A stretch of 24,537 nucleotides of DNA, from positions 1 through 24,537 of the forward strand of contig JAPZLL010000092.1 in NCBI GenBank assembly GCA_036250225.1, written 5' to 3'. This DNA comes from Cercophora sp. LCS_1. Its lineage: Eukaryota > Ascomycota > Sordariomycetes > Sordariales > Lasiosphaeriaceae. Within the stretch, counting starts at the first letter, position 1; every line of letters begins with the position of its first letter. The notes beneath the pieces are model-generated. The model was given only the letters and a program-made list of their open reading frames with translations, searched no databases and had not been told where the DNA came from. The translations under genes were made by a program, and so were the position numbers. Of the stretch, positions 1 through 9,905 are shown piece after piece.

Positions 1-95
1 CACTGTGGCTTAGTGCCTTGGCACCCCCACCACCACTGCTGCAAAGCAGCAGTGCTGTTAGCCACCAGTTACAGGGCACTGGTAGCTATTAATTC
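1..95. repeat. GC-rich hairpin cluster at the left edge
   Basis: Three short inverted repeats lie within about 70 bp: GTGCC/GGCAC at 13-24, CACTGCTGC/GCAGCAGTG with a 3-nt loop at 34-54, and ACCAGT/ACTGGT at 64-83. The stretch is GC-rich and shows no C-to-T decay, unlike the AT-rich gag remnant that starts near 95. The Y and Z copies of this gag do not contain it, so it is an insertion or the end of a different sequence. Its other end is outside the window, so its size and target duplication are unknown. It resembles the insertion at 10775-11102 in style rather than by clear alignment. Confidence 0.55.
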
Positions 96-1930
96 AACAT
101 ATTTAAAAGGTAATAATTATTATCCAGTATATAGTCCATCCACTTATTGTCCTTAGAATTGGTTATATGGATAACTATTAAAATGTCCGTAGTCCGAACG
201 GTTATTTTGGGTTCTAGTAATAGTACTCATTTACTTTTCCTAGACATTTTATATTCCCTAGCGAAATATCCATTCTTATTACAATTATAATAATAGACCT
301 TACTCTTATCCTTAGGTAGTGTTTTATTGGTTTATTATATATTATTGCGCCCATTCTAAACTATACTGATATCTATAGGTCTAATATATATTCCATATAA
401 TACATTTGGTATAGTTTATTGGGCAAGGTATTTATAAGCCTTTTTGGTGGCCCTCTCCTTGCGGATTAGTTTAGTGGGGGGCTCTTTCTTCGGGTTGATC
501 TCTTATTAATTGTCGAAATAGCAATTATTAGCCCTAATAGTAAGTTCAACCATTTCCTGGAATCTCTTGGGGCAATCAATCTTATAGAGTTTATTGGTAA
601 TATACTATTTTAGCTCCTATTAGAACAATATTACTAAGGCTTTATCCTTAAGACTAATTTTAATTACTACTATATAGAATAGGGTTATATATTCCGTAAC
701 TGAGGTATATTAATATAGGCCCAAAAGCTTCTATTCGGCTCTGTGCGAAATGTCCAGTTTTCCAAATTCAATTGTAATTGTATAGATAAAGTTTTTAAAA
801 TTAATAAATATATTATATAAAGTAGTATATCTGGTCCAGAAGCTGGCTCTCTTCGCTTCCTATATCTAATTTTATTACTCTCAATGTTTATATATTTGTA
901 ATACCACTTCAAATGTAGCTCAAACCACTTAATAGCTACTCTATCCAATAACACTTCACTAAAAATAGTTTTAGACTTTTTATCCTCAAAATAATAAATA
1001 TCATAGGTAATATAGTTGCGGAACTGGATAATCCAGGAATTGAGCTATAAAGATTTTCCCTTAAAGTGCGGGGGAATAGGTAATTTAACAAACTTACAGT
1101 ATAACGCCTTTACCCCTATATCCTTATCCTCTATAGTACTAACTTTATTTTTAATGTTTTTCTATTCCAATTTTAAAGCCTAGAATATCTATTACAGCCT
1201 GCTCCAAATACTCCAGGGGAGGCACTTGGCAAAGACAGATCGTAAGAGCGGATAGGGTCCAATGCTCTAAGTGGGAGGTACAAGGTAACTGAGTGAAGGC
1301 TAGAACAACTCTCGAAGGCTAATATACTGTCAAGCAGATTATAGACTCCAAGGTCCCAGACAATGGGTCTCACTGAGCAATGCTCAAGAACAATATATTG
1401 CTAGTGTGAGGATCCAAAAGTCCTCACACGGTTGTGGGCACAACCATTATATCTATATACATAAAGTCCGGTCTGTAGTCCAAGCCTATTGGACCCGAGG
1501 CCCAGGTCCAACACCGTTGGGTCCATTGCAACTGGTCCGGGGTTAGTCCCGAGCACTTTGATCCCAAGGCTCGGGTCCAATACTGCTGGGTCCATTGCAA
1601 CTGGTCCGGAGTTGGTCCCGAGCCCTTTGGTCCCGAGGTTCGGATCCAATACTGCTGGGTCCATCTTAATTGGTCCCCTCAGGGCTTGTGGGTCCTCGTG
1701 CCCTGGGCTCCAATAATTGATGTCTTATTGTGGCCCATACGTCCTCCTTGAGGTCATGACCTGGGTCGTGATAATATCCTAGCGAATTCCTTAATGGAAG
1801 AGGGGGTAGAGGAGGTATTAGACACTTCCTTACCCTTAATACCTCCAATAATAGATTCAATAGCCAATATTATAGAGGTTTGGTTCAAAAGTTTAATAAA
1901 CAGTAACCTTATGGAAAAACGCTAGTAATG
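96..1930 (-). pseudogene. gag of element W, decayed and interrupted
   Basis: This is a minus-strand gag remnant homologous to Z gag (7212-8460) and Y gag. The leader and N-terminal part lie at 1774-1930. The rest lies at 96-1189 after the solo LTR. The nucleocapsid CCHC zinc knuckle is recognisable at 251-292, but three of its four zinc ligands now read Tyr and only the second Cys survives. In-frame TAA and TAG stops are frequent. No product is expected. The left end is cut by the hairpin cluster at 1-95. Confidence 0.75.
1190..1773 (-). mobile_element. Solo LTR inserted in W gag
   Basis: A 584-bp LTR, type A U3, in minus orientation, with TG..CA-type ends decayed by RIP (the plus strand starts TATTAC and ends GTGATA). 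It is flanked by perfect 5-bp target duplications ATATC at 1185-1189 and 1774-1778. W gag continues on both sides, so no internal region remains and the element was lost by LTR-LTR recombination. U3 holds a minisatellite near 1490-1670 with repeated GGGTCCA and GGTCCCGAG blocks. Its closest match in the window is the LTR at 24443. Small ORFs on both strands here are by-products of the repeats. Confidence 0.88.
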
Positions 1931-2451
1931 TATTATAGCCTGTTCTAAGTATTCTAGGGGAGGGTTAGTAAAAATAAATTGTAAGAGCAGATAAAGTCCA
2001 ATATTCTAAAAGGGAAGTATAAAATAACTAAATAAAGGCTAGGACAACTCTCAAAGGGTAATATACTATTAAGCAGATCGTAGACTCTAAGGTCCCAAAC
2101 AATAGGTCTTACTAAGCAATGCTCAAAAACAATATATTACTAGCATAAGGAACTAGGAGTCCCTCACTCTATTGTGGACACAATAATGGTTTTTATACTA
2201 CTGATAACAACGGGTATTTCTATACTTCACTCACTATAATCACTATATTCTCTAAGGATTATAGTGAGTAAGGTAAACCTCTTTCCTGGCTATTCATTGC
2301 ACTTACTCCTAGATGCGGTGAGCATAGTAATCAGTCCGTACTGACCACTGTACTCGCACTGTCGCCCATACTGTACCAATTGCGGGGGCAGGTCGGCCCA
2401 CGCTGGCCAATGGGGCGGAGGTGCCCACTGGGCGGCCTGCAGGTCGTTACA
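1931..2451 (-). repeat. 5' LTR of element W (type B U3)
   Basis: A 521-bp LTR nearly colinear with the Y LTR at 15383-15904, differing mainly by C/T and G/A changes. On the minus strand it starts TGTAAC at 2451 and ends near 1931, followed directly by a leader with a decayed form of the TGTTGCTAG motif. Its R/U5 half matches the type A LTRs (solo LTR, Z), but its U3 half (about 2150-2451) is unrelated to theirs. Part of U3 stays GC-rich. Confidence 0.85.
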
Positions 2452-5400
2452 ATATTACAATATAGGCCCACTAATTACCTTGGATAGGAATACGTATAGG
2501 TAATATTTTCCATTTTTTTAGTACTAGCTGAGGACTCCTCCTAGGGCAAAGTCTAAGGTATCGGTTTCCACCCTAAACGGTTTTAAAAAGTCTGGAAGAA
2601 TTAATACTAATATTATTGTAAAGGCATACTTGAGGTTGTCAAATGCCTTTTGTCGTTGCGAGGTCCATTCGAATATTGCTCCCATTCCGCACAGCTCGTA
2701 TAGAGGTTTAATAATTTCGGCGAATCCTTAGATGAAGTATCGATAGAAATTGACCAATCCGAGAAATGACTATATTTCCATTTAATTCCTTAATATGGGC
2801 CAATTTTAGACTGCCTTAACCTTCTCTAATTATATCTCAATCTTTCTGGGGAAAATCTTAAATCCTAGGTAATTGAGTTCCTAAATATGGAATTAGCTTT
2901 TTTCCGGGTTTATCGTTATTTTGGCCTATTTTAGGGCCGTTAATATTTGTTGGATATATTAGTAGTATTCCTTAAATATTTTTAAATAAATGAAAATATT
3001 ATTAATATAAATAAATGCAAATTTATTAATAAATAGTTTTAAAATGTAGTCAATTATACTCTAGAATAATGCGGGGGCATTAATTAATTCAAAAAGTATA
3101 ACCCAACATTGGTAGTGTCCTTTTAGTATTTTAAATATTGTTGTATATTTATCCCCTACTTTAATCCGCTGGTAGTTGAACTCCATGGGGGAATTGAGGC
3201 CAGAGAACCAGTTTTTTCCTATTAACCATTCCCTAAATTTGGAAATTAGGAGTAGCGGATATTAATTTTTAATGGTATTTTCGTTAAGTATTCAATAGTT
3301 AATAATTAGGTGGAGTTTTCCGTCCTTTTTGGTGATAAATAGGATTAAATATTCTATTAACAATTATAAATGTTTAATAAACCCATTCTTTAGATTTTCA
3401 TTAATATATTCCTTTAATACCTCAAGCTATTTGGAATTCAAATAATAAGTTTTAAAGAATTTTAGTTATATCCCCTCTTTTAATTTGATTTTATAATCCC
3501 ATGAGCTATATTTGGGTAATTTTTTGACTTTTCTTCTAAATAGTTTAAAATACCAATATTCTTTTGGTACACTTTTTAAATTTATTAGTTTTTCTTTCGA
3601 ATTGTTACTCGGGTTTATATAACCTTTATTTTTTAGTTTGTTACCTGATTTGTAACCGGAATTGTAATCGTTGTTATATATAGTAAATCTGATCCACAGT
3701 ACTATTAGCTCTTGGAACTCAGTTTTTTCAGGGGATTTCCCGTGGGCCTTTAGTTCTACACTGGATCTTACTTCCCTGGTTGTTCGTATTGTGTATTCTG
3801 GACATGAAAATAAAGCCTTATTATTGCGGTTTTGAATTGAGAGGTAGCTGCCCTCAAAATCCAGCTAAGGGTTATATTTCTTCAATTATAGTTCTCCCAG
3901 AATTATATTGTATCCAACCACTAGCGTAACCCTAAAGGTAATCTTTTATATATTTCCATCTATTGTAATTAGAAATATTAAAGAGTATATAATCTTTCTA
4001 TTATTATAGAGGTATGGTATTCCTTTTCCTGAAATAATATTAATGGACTTTGATAGTTCTTTATACAGGAGTCTATATCTATTAATAAAGTGGGGGTCAA
4101 TTAGGTTGTCTATACTATTTATATTAATTATTGTTCATATTCTAAACAGTTTTCCGTATTTATTAGTTCTATTAGTATTAATTATAAAGTATTATTAATT
4201 ATTTTCTATTATTATTATGGTAATAATGGATTTGTAAGGTCTTTAGGTATATATCCTCTAAGTACCTTGTCTTCTTTTTAGGGCTTGCACAAATTGCTAA
4301 ATTAGAGGTTTCTGGGCCCTGGCGAGGGCCTTGATTCATTTTCCAGGTAAATCTTAGAGTGCTTTTTGTGGAATCGTTGAGTATTGTAGGTAATGCCCTG
4401 GGCGTCCCTTTTGAGGGTCCAATCGATTTTGAACGGTTGAATATTATTAAATTTCTTAAATACTAGCTGGAACTATTTGTAAGTATCCTTCCTAGCCCTA
4501 TGCCTTGCTTGGTAATTCCTGGGTTTATAAACTATATGGGTAATTTTTTAATTTATTATCCACTTATAAGCTTTTTTCTTTTAGTAATCCTAATAGCCTG
4601 GGTTAATATAGAACTAATAAAAAATGTATAGATATTTATTTAGTGTTTAATAAATAACCCTAAATATTGGGTTCTACCCATTTGTTCTAAATTTAGCCAT
4701 TTTATTAAGGTAGAGGTTAAATTCTTTTATAGTCCAGTATAATGGGTTAGTTTTCCATTTATTATTATAGAGGGGAAGGACTTGGTAATAGGCCTTCTGG
4801 GCCAGATGGTATATATAGTGGCATTATAGGTATATATAGTTAATCCAGGATATATATTTATATTAATAATAAAGGGGATATACGGCTAGATATTTGCCCT
4901 CTTCAAATATTTCCAGGAGGTAATGTTTTAATGAAATCTAAAATATTGAGTATTCCTCCCCAAAGTAGTGGAATTCCTGCTCAACCTTATTATTGTATAT
5001 CCAGTCCTCCCAGTCTCTATAAGTGGATTCTCCTTCCTTCAGCCAATTGTTGGGTCCCCATTCTTCTTTTATTAATTATTGGTGTTGTAGAGGCTTACTA
5101 TTTTAGCTAGTGGAATTATTGGGGTATATTTCCCAATAGTAGTTATAATTTAGTAATTATTATATTCCCAGGTCCAATCTCTTACTATAGGTTTTTTAAT
5201 TGAATATAATTGTCTATTAGGTCTATTTGCTTATCTTTTCATTTCCCAATAGGGGGTTAGGGTTATATATTTCCATTATTCCTTTAATATTTTTCTTCTT
5301 TTTAAATTGCTAACGGAAAAGTCTAAAGGTTTTTATTCTCCCTAGCTATAACCTAACATTTACCCTTTTGGATAAATATCTACCACTTTTTAATTTGAGG

Positions 5401-6682
5401 TTTTTATAGGTGTGGATCCATTTGGAATACTCAAATAGGTTTTATTACTTTGGGGGGAGGGAGGAGAAAAATATATCCCTAAATTCCTTATTTTGCCACC
5501 TAATCTCTCATTCCATGAGTGGAGCTCTTTATTCCTTAGGGGCTGGGATAATTCTTCTTTTGAAGGTAAGGACTGGCCTATTGTTTTACCTACCTATAAG
5601 TCTATTATTAAAGGCCTAATTAATAACGTTATTTAAAAGGTAATAATCATTATCCAGTATATAGTCTATTCACTCGTTGTCCTTTGAATTGGTTATATGG
5701 ATAACCACCGAAGTATCTATAGTCTAAACGGTTATTTTGGGTTCCGATAGTAATACCCATTTGCCTTTCCTAGATACCTTATATTCCCTAATAAAATATT
5801 CGTTTTTATTATAGTTATAATAGTGGACTTTACTCTTGTTCTTGGTTAGTACTTTATTAGTTTACTACACATTATTACGCGCGTCCTAAACTATACTAAT
5901 ATCTATAGGTCCAGTATATATTCCGTATAATATATTTAATATAATTTATTGGGCAAGGTATTTATAAGCCTTTTCAGTGAGCCTCTCCTTGCGGACCAGT
6001 TTAGTGGGGGGCTCTTTCTTCTAATTAATCTCTTATTAATAGTTGAAATAGTAATTATTGGCCCTAATAACAAATTTAATTATTTCCTAGAGTCTCTTAA
6101 AACAATTAATCTTATAAAACTCATTAATAATATATTGCTTTAGCCCCTAATAAAACAGTATTATTAAGACTTTGTCCTTAAGGCTGGTTTTGGCTATTAT
6201 TATGCGGAACAGGGTTGTATATTTTATAACTGAGATATATTAATATAGGCCCAGGAGCCTTTATTTAATTCTATATAGAGCGTTCAATTCTCCAAACTCA
6301 ATAGTAATTATATAAACAAAGTTTTAAAATTAATGAAATTAATAAACATATTATATAAAGTAGTATATCTGGTTTAAAAGCTAGTTCTCTTTATTTCCTG
6401 TATTTAGCTCTTATTACCCTTAATATTTATGTATTTATAATACCACTTTAAATATAGTTTAAACCACTTAATAACTATTCTGTCCAATAGTACTCTACTA
6501 AAAATGGTTTTAGACTCCTTATCCTTAAAATAGTAAATATTATAGGTAATATAATTATAGAGTTAAATAATCCAAAAGTCGAACTGTAAGGATTCTCCCT
6601 TAAAATACAGAGGGGTGAGTAATTTAATAAACTTATAGTACAATGCCTTTATTTCTATATCCTCATCCTTTATAGTATTAAC
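2452..6682 (-). pseudogene. gag-pol of element Y (most of gag, PR, RT, part of RNase H)
   Basis: This minus-strand remnant is homologous along its length to Z 7390-11920. The zinc knuckle at 5781-5822 has all four CCHC ligands changed to Tyr. The Gag extension runs in the same frame to at least 4281. The protease active-site area is near 4110-4130. The reverse transcriptase YxDD box near 3010-3030 reads YINN. Protease lies in the -1 frame relative to Gag, as in Z. The uninterrupted RT here near 3250-3300 shows where Z carries its extra 328 bp. There are many RIP-type stops and no product is expected. Small plus-strand ORFs over this stretch are antisense shadows. Confidence 0.8.
6678..6682. 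repeat. Left target-site duplication of element Z (TTAAC)
   Basis: TTAAC directly precedes the Z 5' LTR and recurs directly after its 3' LTR at 15179-15183. Y gag homology continues across the pair, which dates Z as an insertion into Y. Confidence 0.9.
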
Positions 6683-7211
6683 TGTTACGACCCTGGTCAT
6701 GACCTCAGGGAGGGAGCACGGGCCAACTGTGGAACACCAATTACTGGGCCTGGAGTGCAACGACCCACAAGCTCCGGCGGACCAATCAGAGTGGACCCGG
6801 CGATTCTTGGACCCGGCCCTGGGTCCATAACGCCCCGGGTCCAGAAAGGCCTGAGTCTTGAAGTACTAGTAAGGTTGGACCCAGCCCTTAATGGACCTGG
6901 CCCCGGGTCCAGGAAGGCCCGGGTCCTCGGAAATAGCGTAGTATATAAATATAATAGTTGTACCCACAACTGTGTGAGGACTCTTGGATCCTTACACTAA
7001 TAATACATTGTTCTTGAGCATTACTCAGTGAAACCCATTGTCCGGGACCTTGGAGTCTATAATCTACTTAATAGTATATTACCTCTTGAGAGTTGTCCTA
7101 GCCTTTACTTAGTTACCTTGCACCCCCCTATCTAGAGCATTAGACCCTGTCCGCTTTTACAATCTATTTTTATTAAATTCTCCCCTGGAATATTTAGAGC
7201 AGGCTATAATA
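6683..7211 (+). repeat. 5' LTR of element Z (type A U3)
   Basis: 529 bp, starting TGTTACGACC and ending CTATAATA, the RIP-altered form of the CCGTAACA seen at the end of the 3' LTR. U3 has repeated GC-rich blocks built on CCCGGGTCC (about 6780-6930). A TATA-like box lies at 6944-6950 and the presumed RNA start region ACACTAATAATA at 6994. Confidence 0.9.
6944..6950 (+). promoter_or_regulatory. TATA-like box of the Z 5' LTR
   Basis: TATAAAT about 50 bp upstream of the ACACTA.. motif that is complementary to the priming site at 7212. The 3' LTR has the matching TATAGATA at 14911-14918. The transcription start is inferred, not observed. Confidence 0.5.
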
Positions 7212-7223
7212 TGTTGCTAGTGT
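7212..7223 (+). other. Minus-strand primer-binding site, probably self-priming
   Basis: TGTTGCTAGTGT begins at the first base after the 5' LTR, where a primer-binding site belongs. It lacks the TGG start of sites that pair with a tRNA 3' CCA end. Its reverse complement ACACTAGCAACA matches the LTR sequence just downstream of the TATA box (ACGCTAGCAATA at 14961-14972; the solo LTR has the minus-strand equivalent at 1396-1407 with 11 of 12 matching). This is the layout of Tf1/sushi-type self-priming elements, in which the mRNA 5' end folds back as primer. Confidence 0.6.
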
Positions 7224-7259
7224 CTTTCTGCAAGGTTGCTGTTTATTGAACTTTCGAAC

Positions 7260-8340
7260 TAACCCTCTACAATATCGGCTACTGGATCTACTATCGGAGC
7301 CACCAAAGGCAAGGGGACATCCGACGCTGCCTCTACCCCCTCCACTATTAAGGAACTCGCCTTAATGTTCCAGGCCCTAAGGCTGGAATAGGAGAGTATT
7401 AGATATAAGGTTAATATTATGGAGGACAAGGATATAGGGGTAAAGGCATTATACCGCAAACTCATTAAATTACTCACCCCCCTATACTTTAAGGGAAAAT
7501 CCTTACAGCTCAATTCCTGGATCATTCAACTTTATAACTATATTACTTACAATACACACTACTTTGAGGACAATAAGTCCAAAACCATTTTTAGCGGAAC
7601 ACTCTTAGACGGAATAGTTGTCAAGTGGTTTAAACCACACTTAAAGCAGCACTACAAATATACAAACATTTAGGGCAATAAAAGCTAAATAAAAGAAGTA
7701 AAGAAAGCCAGCTTCTGGGCCAGATATACTACTTTATATAATATGTTCGTCAATTTTGAAAACTTTATCTGCACAATTACTACCGAATTCGGAGAGCTGG
7801 ATGCCCCATACAGGGCTGAGCAAAAGTTCCTGGGCCTAAAATAATACACCTCAGTTACAGAATATACAACTTTATTCTACATAGTTGTAGCCAATACTAG
7901 CCTTGAGGATAAAGCCTTAATAATACTATTTTAATAAGGGTTAAAATAGTATATTATTAATGAGCTCTATAAGGTTAATTGCCTCAAGAGACTTTAGGAA
8001 ATGGTCGAACTTATTATTAGGGCCAACAACTACTATTTCGACTATTAGCAAAAGATTAACTAAAAAAAGGAGCCCCCCACTAAACCTATCCACAAAAAGA
8101 GACTTACCAAGAAGGCCTACGGATACCTTGCTCAATAAACTACACCAAACACATTATATAAAATGTATACTGGATTAATAAATATCAGTATAGTTTAGGA
8201 CAGGTACAATAATATACAATAAACCAGTAAAATACCACCCAGGGATAAGAACAAAGTCCAGTACTACAACTACAATAAAAATGGACATTTTGTTAGGGAA
8301 TGTAAAATGCCCAGAAAGGACAAATGAGCCCTACTGCCAA
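7260..8340 (+). pseudogene. Gag core (capsid and nucleocapsid) of element Z
   Basis: One reading frame with RIP-type stops. Its longest open run starts at the Met at 7419, but gag homology with Y and W extends upstream to about 7260, so the true start is uncertain. The central part (about 7920-8040) resembles the conserved F..GLK..I..L segment of retrotransposon Gag. A CCHC zinc knuckle lies at 8262-8303 (spacing C-x2-C-x4-H-x4-C), with the first two Cys changed to Tyr and the His and last Cys intact. Gag would coat the RNA in virus-like particles. This is the best preserved of the three gag copies in the window. Confidence 0.8.
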
Positions 8341-9905
8341 AACCCAAAACAACCGTTCGGACTATAGATACTTCAATAATTATCTGCATAACCAATTTTG
8401 AAGACAACGAGTGGATGGACTATATACCGGCCAACGACTATTACCTTTCAGATAACGTTATCAACCAGGCCTTTAATAATAGACTTATAAGTAAATAAAA
8501 CAATAGACCAACCCTCACTTTTATAGGAAAGATTACCCCAGCCCCCAAAAAATAAGAGGCCTTACCTATGGAATAAGAAATCAAATAATAAAATAAGGAA
8601 TTTAGGGATATATTCCTCACCTCCCTTTCCCCAGATTAGCAAGACCTATTCGAACACACCAACTGGATCTACACCCGCGAGAACCTCGAGCCCGGAAGTA
8701 GTGGATATCTGCCCAAAAAGGTAAATATTGAACTATTACTAGGGAAGATGGGCACCCTCAGGCTCTTTCAATAACGGCTTAAAAAGAAGAGGGACACTGA
8801 GAAGGCAAGCGAGCAAGCCCAGTAGAAGATCTTACCCAGCCCAAAAGCCCACATAGAAGGATTAAATCTAGGAATACAGTGGCTGCTAAATTAAAGCCAC
8901 TACCGAAAAACACAACCCAACAACTCCACAAACCAAAGAAATAATTTCCCTTAATACTAATGATTGGTAAAGGAAAAATGGGGACCCAATAATTGGCCAG
9001 AGGAAGGAGAATCCACTTATAGAAACTGAGAGGACTGGGTATATAATAATAAGGTCGAACGAGAATTCCACTACCTCGGAAAGAAATATCCAATGTTCTA
9101 GATCCCATTGGAATATTACTTTTTGGAGAGACCTAAGGAGGGTGAATATCCAGCTACATACCTCCTTTACCACTACTATAAATACATATTATAGATCGAC
9201 TGTATATACCTATAGTATTATTATATATACCACCTAGCCCAGAAGGCTTACTATTAGGTCCTCCCCCTCCACAATAATAGATGGAGAACCAACTCGCTAT
9301 ATTGGACTATAGAGGAATCCAACCTCCGCCTCAATAAAATGGGTAGGTTTAGGACGGATAGGCAGAACCTAATACTTAGGGTTACCTATTAAATATTGAA
9401 CAAATGCCTATACGTTTCCTATTAGTTCTGTACTAACCCAGGCTATTAGGATCACCAAAGGGAAAAGGCTTATAAATGGATAGTAAATTAGGAAATCGTC
9501 CACATAGTCTATAAGCCCAGGAATTGTTGGGTAAGGTATAGGGCTAAAAAGGATATTTATAAGTAGTTCTAGCCAGCATTTGGGGAATTCGGTAGTATTT
9601 AGCCATTTGAGGTCGATTGAACCTTTAAAAAGGACACCCGGGGCATTACATACAGTACTTTATAATTCAATAAGGAACACCTAAGGACTTGCCTGGGAAA
9701 TGAGTCAGGGCCTTTACTAGGGCCCAAAAACCTCTAATTTGACAATTTGCACGAGCCCTAAAAAGAAGATAAAGTATTTAGAGGATATATACCCAAAGAC
9801 CTCATAAGTCTATTATTACTATAACAATAATGGAGAATAATTAGCAATATTTTACAATTAGTACTAATAGAACTAATGGATATAGAAACCCATTTAGAAT
9901 ACGAA
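8341..9905 (+). pseudogene. Long C-terminal Gag extension, unrecognised
   Basis: The Gag frame continues after the zinc knuckle for about 520 codons, interrupted only by stops of the type RIP makes, before the protease begins in another frame. The same stretch is present in Y (about 4130-5740, minus strand) without net indels where compared. A charged Lys/Glu/Gln-rich part (about 8760-8830) is followed by an aromatic, Trp/Tyr-rich part with WEDWVYNN at about 9033 and EYYFLERPKEGEYPA at about 9110. I do not recognise a family. Ty3/gypsy elements usually pass from the knuckle to protease much sooner, so this is either an extra Gag domain or an unrecognised module. Confidence 0.6.

Larger units (their letters stand above)
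1..2451 (-). mobile_element. Element W, Ty3/gypsy LTR retrotransposon, 5' part only
   Basis: On the minus strand this runs from a 5' LTR (2451 down to 1931) through leader and gag to the left edge. It is interrupted by a solo LTR (1190-1773). W lies in the pol of element Y: Y coding sequence stops at 2452, in the RNase H region that continues uninterrupted in Z near 11920. The LTR is therefore a new insertion and not the 3' end of Y. The bases abutting it (ATATT at 2452) are the likely right-hand target duplication; the left one is outside the window. Heavy C-to-T and G-to-A decay indicates RIP. Confidence 0.8.

Noticed and set aside
1401..1716. Overlapping ORFs on both strands with repeated DP.VLD and GSNTAGSI motifs
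   Set aside because: They arise from the U3 minisatellite of the solo LTR; open frames on both strands are expected from such GC-rich repeats.
1931..2451. This LTR as the 3' LTR of element Y
   Set aside because: Y coding sequence abuts it in the middle of RNase H, with integrase and chromodomain missing, and a W leader follows on its other side. It is the 5' LTR of W inserted into Y.
5410..6143. Plus-strand ORFs of 64-69 codons
   Set aside because: They are antisense to decayed Y gag; the minus-strand reading aligns with Z Gag.
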